Shown: piece after piece, positions 1-41,500 of the stretch | Numbering within the stretch: the first letter of the stretch is position 1 | How the letters are laid out: each line of letters starts with the position of its first letter | Assembly (NCBI RefSeq): GCF_020740795.1 | Contig: NC_067287.1 | Coordinates: 17,809,501-17,873,500, forward strand | Direction of reading: 5' to 3' | Source of the DNA: Apus apus | Lineage: Eukaryota; Chordata; Aves; Apodiformes; Apodidae | DNA length: 64,000 nt | Notes under the pieces: model-generated | Database searches by the model: none | Told to the model about the DNA's origin: nothing | What the model saw: only the letters and a program-made list of their open reading frames with translations | Program-made: the position numbers and the translations under genes

Positions 1-56
1 CCCAAGTCAAACTTGAACCTTCTGTTAAATGTAGTGTCATTTGGTCTTTATTCCAG

Positions 57-23819
<23,763 letters not shown>

Positions 23820-23935
23820 CCAATTTACTGTTTGTGATGTTTTCTGTGTATATTTGTTTATTGTTTGTAATACTCACAAAACAGAGACTGTTGAGGCTAT
23901 ATTTGAATAAACAGAGACATCTGACTTAATTTGCA
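23820..23935 (+). other. PSMD14: PSMD14 3' UTR (short form)
   Basis: About 115 bases follow the stop to just past the first AATAAA. A longer form could reach about 24150 if the second signal is used. Confidence 0.7.
23906..23911 (+). terminator. PSMD14: PSMD14 poly(A) signal, proximal
   Basis: Canonical AATAAA 87 bases after the stop codon, the expected position for a short housekeeping 3' UTR. Confidence 0.75.
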
Positions 23936-24120
23936 ATGTAAGTGCAGCACTATAAGACCTTTCAGTCTCTAATTGTGCAGTTGCTTCAGTTTCTTTATGT
24001 CAGGGCTTTTACAGATTCCAAAGCATTCAAGAACACAGTGTGGGCAAAAATGTATTACATTTTCGTTTAATATTTGGGGGGAAGATCAGTAGTACATATA
24101 TATTTTAATTGTTGCAACAT

Positions 24121-24126
24121 AATAAA
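24121..24126 (+). terminator. PSMD14: PSMD14 poly(A) signal, possible distal
   Basis: A second AATAAA lies about 300 bases after the stop and is followed within 40 bases by a T/G-rich stretch, so it is a plausible alternative 3' end. Confidence 0.45.
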
Positions 24127-24149
24127 AATACATTTACAAACCTGTCTTA

Positions 24150-26883
24150 AGCTCTGGAAGGCCTTTTTTGTGGACAGCAGGAATTAAGAGTGTAGGAAAA
24201 GTGTTGGTAAAGGTTTATTTCTATCCACTGTAAACCTACTGAGCTATTAATTGCTAGGACAGAAAAAATTCTCTAAATTTGGCTCCCATTGATTACCAGA
24301 TACTCTCATCAAGATGAAAAAAATAAAAAGTGTAATAGCACTGAATTCGGAGGTTGTACAAAAAAACAAAATGCTGAAAATTCCTCTGCCAGCTCCCTTT
24401 CAATATTATTCAAACCCTAATATTCCCAGAAGACAATTGACCTTAAGAAAATCAGTTCAGTTATGCTGATAACTGAATCGCACAACTCACTCACAAGCAG
24501 TGTCATAAATAGCAGTATTCTGAGAATAAACGTTAAAGTGATAGAGGCTGTTCTAGGTTATATGAACCCACCCTTCTGTGAAAGAAAATGTAGATGAGAT
24601 GTCCATATATGTATAAATACATAAAGAGTCCCAACTGGAATATGACATTTAAAACTGTTTCCACTGACTAGAGAGGAAAACATGTACCAGGGGGACAGGT
24701 ATGCTAGCTGCTTGGCTTTAAGCAGGCAAAGTCAAATACCTGTGTTTGGGAGGTGACTTTGGGTTTTGGGCAGGGGCCTGGCTGCTTGGGGTTTTTTTGT
24801 TTGTTTTTTAAGTATTGGATGGTATTTAGGCTGTTTCAATTCTTTTGTCTGGGCTGAAGTGTTCCCTTTGTTTCAGGCATGGTTTACTTCTTTTTTAAAA
24901 TGGCAACAATTGTGTCAGGCAAATATTCTAAAACTAGATACCTGTTTCTGTGCTGAAAATTATTTTTTATTTATTTTACTTCTTACTTGCATAGTAAAGA
25001 AATAGTCCATAAAATGGTCTTACTTTCCACTTTGTGCCCAGTAATTTTATATTTACTTATTCATTACCATTCAAAGGTTTTTCTTTTGTTTGGAATTTCT
25101 TATTTAGGCCTTTTTAATTTACTATTTTAGAATAACTCTCTCTCAAAATATATTTAGCATGCATCTACTTCAGAGGGAAACATGCAGATTTTTGCAGCTG
25201 CCCTCCTTATGGCCTTCCCTCTGCCCCCACAGTAGGCAGCAGAATATCAGGCTGGGAAAATGGAGATGTACCAAAGCCACATTTGCCTGCATATACTTAG
25301 ATGGAAGTGCTTTCTGGCAGTTTGCAGGGAAGACCTGTGTATCACCCAGGAGGGCTGTATTAGGGCCTTGCCCTTGTCCCATATGTGCATACCCTGCTGC
25401 ACCCCAGGGGGACATGGGACAGGAGCTGATCAGGGGACATGCCCTGGGGCTCATCTGCTAGCAAGGCTCTGCATCCCTGCTGCTATCTACTCCCACACAC
25501 ACGTGTGACACCATGAGGGAGGCACAGTTTGGCAGGTCGTGGGTAACATGGCACTGCAGAACAGGAGAGGAGCTATCGCAGTGCTGCAGTGTCTCTGTAC
25601 ATGAAGGGCCCGTGCAAACAGGGAGACAAACCAGTGAATTTAGCGTATTCTGCATTCATTTTGACAAATGTTCATCTTGCACAGGGTAGCTAAAGGGGCT
25701 CTGTTGAAGATGCAGATATCCTGGTACCCTGCTTTCTATCCTCTCCTCAGTTTGACTCGGAGGCACAATTTTCCATTTACTAAGATGTTTCACGAATAAT
25801 CAAAAGGCTGTCTCAGGGCATCTTTCCTCATTTTTGTCTAGTGCTTTAGGAGCTACACAGAGGTTTTGGAAGAATGTGTACATGCAGTAACCTGAAAAGC
25901 AGCAGCCCATATACCATCTTGGAGGAAGAAGGAGGTTTTCAAGCAGCCACCTTCTGAGCCTCCAGCCACAATGGAGCAGACCTTCATTAGCAGCTTGACC
26001 CCTTGTCACCTGTCAGCATGAAGGACAGGCAGTGTATTAGCAAACCTCTCTCTTCCTTTCTATGACAATTCTATAACACCACCTGCCATTGCATATCCCC
26101 CTATTATACCAGTTTAGGAGTTATGCACTGAGGATTTTTGGCATATATTAGCACTTCCATGTGATTGGCAGCATGCTACTGAAACCATTGCAGCTCTGCA
26201 TCTATATGGGTGTAGCTCCGTAATTCAGGGCAGTGTTTCCCAGGGTAATTTATCTGCTTTTTGACCCATCTCCTGCCTGTACAAGTCCATTACCTTTCTG
26301 TTGGTTTCAAGCAGGTAAGGGAAGAGTGAGCACACAGGTGAAGCAACTGTTGGAAACGTTAGTTAGAACTAATGTTAATCAACCTGTATTACTAGCACTG
26401 AAAGCAGAAGCTGTAGTAGAGAAAGTTACATGCACTATACAACCCAACTACGAGTAACACAGTTAAATTCTGCATTGTAACTTATTTTATTAGAATAATT
26501 TCCTTGCAGAGAATGTGTGTGAGAGAACGTGTTTCCTTGCAGAGAATGCTTCTGTGAAACACCAAATAGTTGAACAAGCTCACAGTTAAGCAACAGAAAA
26601 ACTAAATGGCCGTGGGATTTGAGAGTGCTGAAATCCACATTCTGACAAGTCATCCCGGTTCTAGTCTTCTCTGGATTTGAGTTTGCAAACTTTAAGCCTG
26701 GCTTCAGATGGCTATACGCTGGTCTTGTTTTTATTACGTGATGATCCAGGCTGCGTTAACTGTCAGTGGAGTCTGGAACCGGCTGCTGGTGTGACCTGGA
26801 AAGATGCGATCTGTAAAATACCGGAAGTCCAAACTGCTAAGGGGAAAACACTGTCAACAAATTAAAGAACGCTTGCTCCTCTC
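24150..26883. other. Intergenic region PSMD14-TBR1
   Basis: AT-rich to about 25.1 kb, then a somewhat more GC-balanced stretch (25.15-26.05 kb) with several overlapping open frames on both strands but no recognisable product or splice structure. It includes a 33-base tandem repeat (26499-26548). Confidence 0.8.
26499..26548 (+). repeat. Tandem repeat, period 33
   Basis: The string TTTCCTTGCAGAGAATG occurs at 26499 and again at 26532, so the unit is 33 bases. Each copy resembles a splice acceptor (pyrimidines then CAG), but no open reading frame follows. Confidence 0.8.
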
Positions 26884-27022
26884 CAGGCCAAAAACAAACA
26901 AACAAAAACAAACAAAAAAACCCCAAACAAACAAAAAAAAACCACCAAAACAGAACAAAACCACAAAAAACCCCACCAAAAAAAAAATCCAAAACCCCCA
27001 CCAAACCGACAAAAAAAACCAA
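26884..27022 (+). repeat. A/C-only low-complexity tract
   Basis: About 140 bases made almost entirely of A and C (runs such as AAACAAACAAA and CCCCACC) with only a few G or T. It lies directly before the CpG-rich domain of TBR1. It may be an expanded simple repeat or a degraded retroelement tail. Confidence 0.9.
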
Positions 27023-27059
27023 CTTGGTCCTTCTTAGGAAACTCACAAGGTGGCCTAAG

Positions 27060-28010
27060 AAGGGACATGGAGACTGATGCTGGGCGGAGGCGGGGGTGGC
27101 AAGCGTGTCCCCTGAACTTTTCAGGTGCATCTTTGCGCCTCGGAGGGTCCCGCTGGCAGTTAGCCCGGGGGTCTCACGGACACGCGCGGGACCCGCCGGC
27201 CGGTCCCTCCCGCTAAGGGGGGAGGGTCAGCCCGCGGGCAGGCAGCTGCAGCCCCCTCCCCGAAGCTGCGCGGGCCACCCGCGGTGCTGCGCTGTAGCCG
27301 CCACGGGTGCGCAGCCGCGGGGGATGGGGACAGGGGCTCGGCTAGGCCCGCGGTTCGTGCGGAAAGGTCCCCGGGCAGAGGGTGCCGGCGGCTCCTGCTG
27401 CAGCAGCAGCGTGGCTGGGGCTCCTCCGCTTCTCCCGCAGCCTGCGGCGCCGGCGCGGGGCCGTCAGGCGAGGCAGCAGCTCGTGAGAAAACTGTAACAA
27501 AAAATCTCTCCCCTCCCAGCTCTGCCTGTGGGACTGAGTCACTGAGCGAGAACAGGCATCCAGTGGAAAGAAATCCGGAGCCGGAGGGGTGGATGGATGC
27601 CTTCCGCGCTGTTTTGCTGATACTGCCCGACATTACGGCTCCCAGATAAAATATTTATTCACTAAAGAACCCGTAAACATCGCGTCAGATACATTAGGGC
27701 ACTTCGACTGCGCGGCTTATGATTATTTCAGAACTTAACAGAGATGATATGCGGCCACTGTCAGGAGGAACGGAGGGTGTATTTCCCCCCGCGAAGCAGC
27801 CACGGGTGGGAAGGGGTGGGGGCGTTGCGCCGGGGGGGTGTCACTCAGGGGAGCTAGAGGAGAAGGGCTGCGCCCCCCGAAAAGGAGGTGAATCGCGCAG
27901 GTGAGCAGAGGGCAGCGGCTGCCCAGCCCGGCGCTCCCCTCGCAGCCGGTTCCCGAAGCCCCCAGCACCCGGTTTACTCCCTGACACACAAAGGCGGGGG
28001 ACACGAGCGC
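27060..28010. promoter_or_regulatory. TBR1: CpG island upstream of TBR1
   Basis: GC content and CpG density rise sharply at about 27060 and fall at about 28010, giving roughly 0.95 kb of CpG-rich DNA 0.5 kb upstream of the TBR1 start codon. The open frames inside it on both strands are the usual by-product of GC richness. It probably belongs to the TBR1 promoter domain typical of developmental transcription factors; the boundaries are by eye. Confidence 0.75.
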
Positions 28011-28189
28011 AATATTTGGGGAATCGCGGAGGTTTTGATTTATTTTCCAGCCGTAGTAAAAAAAAAAATAAAATGCTGGAAAGGTCACATAATAATGAGC
28101 TCTTACAGCAAACACCATCTTCCCTTCCCCCTTCCTTCTATCTCACAATAAAATCATCTCCTTCAATTTGCCATGATCGTCGCGACCGG

Positions 28190-28360
28190 GAGCCAGGTGA
28201 TTATCCTAATTAATGTCTATCTAATTAAATTACTGTCAGCGGTTAACCAATGGCAGAAGCCGTTTCATCCTCTCCACAAGCAGCAAGATCAAAAGTGAGT
28301 CTTTCCTGATTGCTGCATAGTGTCAATTGGCCAATCTCTTCTCCCAGGGAAGGGAAGGAA
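28190..28360 (+). promoter_or_regulatory. TBR1: TBR1 proximal promoter with CCAAT elements and homeodomain-type sites
   Basis: The stretch has two TAATTA cores (28207-28212, 28222-28227), a CCAAT box in TTAACCAATGG (28247-28251) and a perfect 10-base palindrome ATTGGCCAAT (28326-28335) made of two opposed CCAAT elements. No TATA box is obvious. It lies 160-330 bases before the start codon, so it is the likely core promoter. The transcription start itself cannot be placed from sequence. Confidence 0.6.
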
Positions 28361-28382
28361 AAAAAAAAAAAAAAAAAAAAAA
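28359..28382 (+). repeat. Poly(A) tract of 24
   Basis: Twenty-four A residues between the promoter palindrome and the TBR1 start codon, a simple repeat prone to length change. Confidence 0.95.
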
Positions 28383-28413
28383 GTAAATCAAACGTTTGGG
28401 AAGCATTTGGTGG

Positions 28414-34691
<6,278 letters not shown>

Positions 34692-34998
34692 GCGCGGTCC
34701 GCCCGGCCCCGCCGTCCTTTTGCACAATAACTCCTCCGCGTTGGCGCACTGACCCCCGCCCCTAGCTGTCCCATCCGTACCCCCGGCCCCGGCCCGGCAG
34801 GCAGGGAGGCAGAGCCGCGGGTGCCGTCGCCCCCCCGGCCCGGCGGCGCCCCGGGGGTGCGGGGGGCACCGCCGCTCCGAAGCCCACTGATAAGTAGGAT
34901 GCTTAGACTCTCAAACCGTACAGCGCTTCCTTCCTTTTACCACGGATGGATACTAGGGGATGACAGTAATAGCGGGGAAAAAGAGCCTGTGAAATGCC

Positions 34999-35006
34999 TG
35001 TATATA
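34999..35006 (+). promoter_or_regulatory. Pumilio-type element TGTATATA in TBR1 3' UTR
   Basis: An exact match to the Pumilio recognition consensus TGTANATA on the sense strand of the UTR. Function is inferred only. Confidence 0.4.
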
Positions 35007-35792
35007 GTATTTAATTTATTGTAACCAATTACTTTTTTTTTTGTTCTGTTTCTTTCTTGTTTGGATTTTTTGTTGTTTTGTTTTATTTGTTAAAATTGTT
35101 AAGTCACAAAACTTAGATCCTGGTTAAATTTCCTCACCCCCTCCCCTTTGCTCCCTCTTTTCCCTGCCCCTCCCCAGGTAAATAGTCTTTTCTAAATGCC
35201 TCTGGAAACATAGAGTGGTCCATAGGTGTTGCAGCGAGTAGTGGGTTTCTCACTTTCCCTGCAATTCCTCGCATGAAATAATTAAGTTGTGCCCTGGGCT
35301 AACACAGCTAAGGAAAAACTGAGCTTTCCTTTCAAAAGAACATAAATATGTCTCGTAGGAAAGTCGATTAAAGTAGCATGACGCCTTCCAAAAGCAAAAT
35401 TAGCTGCCTCCGTCTTTTTATTTAAAATAACTAGCTCGACATCACCAATATTATTATTTTCGTGGTATTCCCCTCCTCCGCCCCCAAGTGCCAAATCCAT
35501 TACTGGTCCCTGCAGGTGCCAAATATGCTGACAAACTCTTTTCGAATTTCTTTGCAGTTTCCCCCTCTTTCTTTATATTGCTGTAAATCTTTGTAATGAA
35601 TAGTCTAAAAAACAAAAAAGCAAAAAAAAAAAAAGAAAAAGAAAAAAAAAGAAAAAAAGATATAGACGACTGAATTGTTGGTAACCATAGTGTAGTCCAG
35701 TGGAGATGAATTGTGAGTTGTATATTTTACTGCATTTAGTTTTGGAATTGACTTTTTCATAAAGTAGCTAACAGAGAGCTGACTTCCTGGGG

Positions 35793-35798
35793 AATAAA
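35793..35798 (+). terminator. TBR1: TBR1 poly(A) signal, possible proximal
   Basis: AATAAA in the middle of the UTR; it could give a 1.1 kb short form. Confidence 0.35.
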
Positions 35799-36211
35799 AT
35801 GGACATCGAAAGTAAGATCGTTCCTGTGAGCCTCTTACTATATTCATGAAGGAGAACTGATATCCCTCTGGGTCTCCCCTCACCCCCAGCGAAGCAGAAT
35901 AGTAAGTCTTCGAATTTTGAGTAGCAAATCTATACAATTAACGCATTTTTGTATTGAAAAAAAAATATTTACAAACTCAAATATGCATCAGGCTAAATAT
36001 TCAGTCTAGATTACACTCGACGGGGAAATTTCCTAATAGAAATTCAGGGTCATAAACGTGTGTATATTTTTGACTCTTCTGTAAATCGAATGTTGTGATT
36101 TTTATATTTGTTCTGTTACGTCTGTGGAACTAAATAATTTATACCAGTACATGCTCCATTGAGAAATGTTTCGGTTTTTGCCCGTTTGTATCGTCTGTGT
36201 ATAACAAGTAA

Positions 36212-36217
36212 AATAAA
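36212..36217 (+). terminator. TBR1: TBR1 poly(A) signal, distal
   Basis: AATAAA in GTAAAATAAACCTGG, about 1.5 kb after the stop, with a T/G-rich stretch (CGTCGTGTGGG) roughly 15-25 bases after it. This is the most likely main 3' end. Confidence 0.8.
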
Positions 36218-36259
36218 CCTGGCAAAACGTTATCGTCGTGTGGGAAAGCACTTTGCCGT

Positions 36260-37790
36260 TTTGCAAGTACGGAATTAGGTGGGGACAAGGGAAGACGCTG
36301 GCGGGAGGTCGCCCCTGTCCCAGCCTGCTGCCGGGCGCGGCTCTCGGGGTTCTCGTGTCCCGCCACTTTCCCTCCCCGCTGGACCTGGCCCTTTAGCCCA
36401 GCGTTTGTCTCTTTTTTGGGGGGACGTGAGCGTAGGGCACAGTGCGTACAACGCGTGGCCAAGCGTGGAGGATTGCAGTAGGAGGAAGTGTCGGGACTGA
36501 GCGGTTTATAATTATCACTGTATTTGACGTTTAAAAACCCTGAGAACATTTTGCAGGCGGAAGATGTGCCCGGCGGTGGCGGGGGGGGGCCGCCTTTGCT
36601 GGCGGAGCAGCGGTGAGGGGCGCCCGCAGCCTCCCCTCGCCCCGCATCGCCTCCCCGGGGCAGGGGCTGCGGTGGCGGAGGCCCCGCGGTGATCCGCGCT
36701 GTGCTCCGCCGGGCCTGCCGGGGCGGGTGCCCTTTCGGAGGAGCAGCCCTCGTCGCTGCGCAGGCTGACGCGGGAGCGGGGGCTCCTCTGCCTCTGCTCC
36801 GCTCCTGCGGCACCACCTCTCCGTTTGCCGACCTCCTCGTGATGCTGCTTCCCCTTTAACAGATCTGTGGGCTTTAGGAAAGGCGCCATCCCCCGACACC
36901 TGCGTGGGTTGGGGTGCGCAGGTGCTTGGGGTAAAAAGGCCAGGTTTATTCTTAATTCCACGGCGGGGGAAGCGCGGCTGCGGAGCCGCTACAGAGATAT
37001 TGTCCTGTCACAGCATTGACAAGGGGGACCTGAGCAGCTCAACTGCATCAGCCCTCACCTTCCCCTCCCGGCCCCCCAAGGTGCGGAGCTCTACCTGCGC
37101 GCGGCTCCTGCGCCCCCAGCGCTGCAGCGGCACGCGCCGGGAGCGCGAGGGGGTGCGGAGGGGAGCGCGGGGCTGAGGCGGCGGCTGCCTCAGAGGGCGG
37201 CGGGACGCGGCGCCCGCCCCGTCGGGCTGACGGGGCTGCCCCTGGGCCGGCGAGGGATGACGGTGGCTGCGGGGCCGTCGTGCGGCGAGACCCGCTGCCC
37301 GGCGCGGGGTGGTGGGGGGCAGAGCCGCCGGGGGGCAGGCGGCTGGGCCTGCAGGCGGGATGAGGGCCCCTGCGGAAAGCGCGGGCAGCCGCGGCCGCGG
37401 GCGGTGCGCGCCCCTGCCCGCCCGCCTCACAAGGGGCGGCGGAGGCCGCGGCAGCACCTGCGTCCCTCCGCGCATCGCCCCTGCCCCTTCGCCCCGCTCC
37501 CGCCCGCCGGGCCCCCGCTGCCCCCTCAGCGGCGCTGGGAAGGACTGTCCGGGCGCCCTCCTCGCGGCTGGCCATACTCGGGGGGCAAGGCTCTGGAGAG
37601 TGAAATGCTTTCAGCCCTCCTTCCCCTCTCCCGGCCAGTAAAGCCACCCTTCCCGCCCCTCCTGCAGCTGCCTGTCCCGCCGCGTCGCTCCCTGAGGGAG
37701 CCGAGAGACCGGACCGGGAGACTGCGGCGTTGCAGGGCCCAGGGCAGCCCCTCGGCGACCCCCGGTCGGCAGGCAGCGGGCAGACCGCTC
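36260..37790. promoter_or_regulatory. CpG island just downstream of TBR1
   Basis: About 1.5 kb of very CpG-rich sequence begins within 50 bases of the TBR1 poly(A) signal and ends abruptly at about 37790. It has long open frames on both strands (for example 37048-37647 minus, 37257-37796 plus) whose Ala/Arg/Gly/Pro-rich products are typical of GC-rich noise. It could be an extension of the TBR1 CpG domain or a promoter for an unannotated RNA. Confidence 0.7.
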
Positions 37791-37979
37791 GTCTGAAGCG
37801 GTTTTGCTGGGTTTTATTTAGTGGAGGTTAGTGCAGGTCTGGAATAAATACTTAACGTTACGTCTGAACAAAATCCTTCCCTGGGCTTGAGTGGTTAATG
37901 TTATTCCATAACTCTTTCGACAGGGTAATTCCGTAACTATTTTCTGCGAGAGGCTGGAAGAGATAAGGGCTGCAGAAGT

Positions 37980-38003
37980 AAAAAAAAAAAAAAAAAAAAA
38001 AAA
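37980..38003 (+). repeat. Poly(A) tract of 24
   Basis: Uninterrupted A run at the sharp boundary between the downstream CpG island and AT-rich intergenic DNA. Confidence 0.95.
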
Positions 38004-38089
38004 GGCTATTTCCTGTCGGTAGGTCACTTTATTTCTCTTACAATTTTTTATATTATTGTTATTATTAGAGGTGCACTTTGTGTATCTGC

Positions 38090-38570
38090 TAAACATATGT
38101 TTGCTGACACATTAGAATGTTTGCGTTCACCTAGGATGGAACATGCAGGTTTTGACCCGGTGTCTGCAAACGATAACGTACTTGCAGTGCACTCAGCTCA
38201 GTCGAAGCAAAACCCAGTGTATGAATTTGTTAGACCAGCAACTAATTGCATGAATTTTACATGGAGTATATAATTTGTATTGTTATTCTAGGCATGCTGA
38301 AAGGGCATTTAATTAAATTATTGTGTTCCATTTCTTTGCTTTATTTGATAGAACAAAATGAAGCTCTTAGAGAGACGATCCATAGAAAGTAATTAAAAGT
38401 TCTTATTGGTAATATTCTATGATGCTTCACATTAATACTATATTAAATGTAATACAGTGATTTACGCTCTGCAGATTTTGCACGAGTCCACTATGCATAT
38501 TTGATGACACATTGCATATTTTAACAAGGTTTTTAATGACTGACTGAAATGTTTGCTAAGATATTTTTTT
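38090..38570. promoter_or_regulatory. Candidate distal regulatory element 3' of TBR1
   Basis: A unique, AT-rich stretch dense in TAATTGCAT, ATTTAATTAAATTA and ATGCATAT motifs (homeodomain/POU style), with no coding or repeat signature. Proposed as an enhancer on motif density alone. Confidence 0.25.
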
Positions 38571-41500
38571 AAGAGCTGGAGGAGAAATGGTTGTGGAAAA
38601 TGTGTGTAATAGAATAGTGATAAGGATGGGAGGGCTTTGATTGACAGTATGAGGAAGCAGATGGATGACTAGGTAGGTCAGAGGTAAAGATGCCTTTGAC
38701 AGCTTTTTAAGTTCCTTTGGCCATTTTGGTCCAATGAATCATGCAAAACATGTGTACATTACCAAACTGATGTCTCTGCATCGTTTACTGTTGGAATCCT
38801 CATCTTTTCAAACCCACCCTAACCTTCTTTCATCACCATTTGACGTGCTATGTCTAAACTAGATTGCAAGATCCTAAGAAGGCAAGAATCTGTCTTGTAT
38901 TACTTGTCAGAAAAAAAAAAAAGAAAAAAAATCATGTAAACCTATGGAGCTAGAAGAACAACCACGACAGATTGGCAGAATGGGTGTAAGGTGGGACACA
39001 TTCTTAATTTTTGCTGTCTGGTCATCACTCCCTTCCCCTAGGTAGTGCTTGAGGGAGATGTGGCGAACAATGATTTTATTTATTTATTTATTTTATTCCC
39101 CAACTGGCATAATTCTGGATTTTCATGACTCTGATAAGAGATGTAATTGTGTAATTTTCCTCATAACATTATGCAGTGAGTGCTGTTGCTATAGTTAAAA
39201 TGTTTTTGTGTTTTTTTTTTTTGCAGTCCGTGTTTTCAGGTGCCTTCTATGGCCCTCACAAATTGTTTTGTGACCTGGAAATGCTTTGATTGGTCCCTGT
39301 AAAAGGTTACTGGTTTTGGAAATCTTATTTAAATTACATGGGACAATTTTAAAATCACTGTGATGCAGAAAAAGAATGTGTGAGTATTGGGAAAAGCAGA
39401 ATAAAGGATTTGGCATGGATGTATGTTTTCCAGGTACTGTTTCTATGCAGAATGGACACAAGTTTTCATTTTAAGTATTAAAACTTGTCATGAATGTGGT
39501 CTCCAGTGGGGAATGTGTCACTTGCTAAGATATGGGGGCAAAGTCAAAGAAAAAAAAAGTGAAATAACAGAGTGATAAGTGGACATAAAGCAGCAGCCTG
39601 TTCGTATTCTGTACCTGCTTCTTTCCAGCTAAATAGATCTAATATATTTGTGGTATGTCTAGAGAGCTCAGCTTAGTGATAACATTTCATGCATTCATCA
39701 TAGTGCATATTAAATCTGGGAAGGTACAAACAAAAGCACTGTTTATTTCAGAACGTGGTCACTTGAAAGCTGTCAACTTCTTCAAATATCCAAAAAAGCT
39801 GTGTTGTTTGAAATGTGTATATATATAACTCACTTGAATTTTTTAATCTACATAATATTTTACTACTTACAGATGTGGAATAATTATTAATTCATAAAGA
39901 TTAAGGGCTGCCTTTGCTGATTAGTTGTAACTTTTGGCCTTACAAAACATATTATACAGTAAAACCTGTGATGTTTTATTTATAGTATCGCGACAGTTCC
40001 TCCTAGTTGCAGTGTTTCTAACACAAAGGGGCTGATACGAATACAAATGATCTTGTTGGCCTTCATTTGACTTTTAAGGTTATTATTATTACTTAAAAAA
40101 AAAACAACCCTGAAGGCAGAATGAATTAAAACTTCAGGTACACTACTTCTGTGTAAAACTATCTACACGATTACACAGATATTAACGAGCATTTCTTTCC
40201 TAAGCTTTAAATACAAACCAGCTGGTAATAACTTTGAATCCATTTTAAGAGACATTTTAGGTAAAATGTTGATAGCTTGTAAATGGGTATTCCTGCCTTA
40301 CTCTCTGATCGTGCATACAAGTTCATATGTGTGAACAATGTAAAGTAAGAGGTCAGTCCTACAAAGACTATTCACTTGTCTAAAAATTCACAGACATAAA
40401 TGTTTTCAGGATCAAGGCCTTTTTCAATAATTGTATAGTTGTGTACCTTGAAGTGACTGACTGATTTAGAATGCACTTAATAATTTGATTTTTAATATAG
40501 TTAGAAACACCGCACTGATGAGTTATCAAAGTGAATCGTACAAGCTCCCACTTCAATAATTTGTAATATATTTTTGTAGGTTTTTTTTTTGCTTGTTTGG
40601 GTATTTTTAATTATTTTATTTTAGTGATGGCACTGACACATAATTGCAACTCTCAAAAACCACATCTAAATTTCTATGGGCTGTGCTATGGAATTAATTT
40701 TTGTGAGTAGGCTTCTTCCTTGATTATATTTAATTACACATTAACTACTTTTCCTTATCCAAGAAGCAGAGTATTGGTTTGGGACTGAAGGATGGGAGAT
40801 CAACACCAGCATTTTGCTTTGAGACAAGTTTTAGGTTGCTGATACATGTCCTACTTTAGATGGAGACACCACCCACAGATAATTAAGCTGAAATCATAAA
40901 TGTAAACTAGCAAATGCTTTTGGTGATTGATTAACACCCTAGTTACAGCTCACTTACTGTTCTGGAAATGTTTGCTGAAGGGGAGTCAGGAGCTGACTAT
41001 AACTAGACTGTCACATCTCTGACTTCCCTAGACCTCTCTCTGGAAACACTGAGGAAATGTGGTTGTCACTCTCTGGCCCTGGGGATACTTGGGACTCACC
41101 CCATAGCATCTGGGAACCCCACCTGAGGGCCTGCAAGCAGCACCTTCTGTCTTGCCTGTTGCTCAGTGCCTACATTTCCCTAAATTAGACCTGTGGTGCA
41201 GTAGCAGAGAGAAATAATTGTTCTTCATGCTGCATTCCTTCTCAGCAAATCCTTGAAGTGTCTCTGAGTCCCCGTGTTCGTACCACCCCACCACTATACT
41301 TTGAAAGCACAATGATTTTGTACATAGGTATTCCTTTAAACTTGGTGTAAGATCTCTTCTGTTACCTTAGCTAGCTCTTGCATTAGGAGAAGGGGGCATT
41401 TCACTTGAATTAGATGGAAGGTATTGAATAAGAGGTAAAAGGTTTTGGTTTCTATCAACAGTTCATTAATCACTGCACACAAAAGGGGTAGGGGCATTTT

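Larger units (their letters stand above)
34692..36235 (+). other. TBR1: TBR1 3' UTR
   Basis: About 1.5 kb from TAG to just beyond the distal AATAAA. The first 200 bases are CpG-rich; the rest is AT-rich with T/G and A/G low-complexity runs (35033-35100, 35610-35660). Confidence 0.8.

Noticed and set aside
27096..27649. Open frames of 121-157 codons in the CpG island upstream of TBR1
   Set aside because: Same GC-driven openness on both strands, no recognisable domain.
37048..37796. Long open frames on both strands (199 codons minus, 179 plus) in the downstream CpG island
   Set aside because: Composition is Ala/Gly/Arg/Pro noise expected from GC-rich DNA with few stop codons; frames overlap on both strands and no splice or family signature is present.
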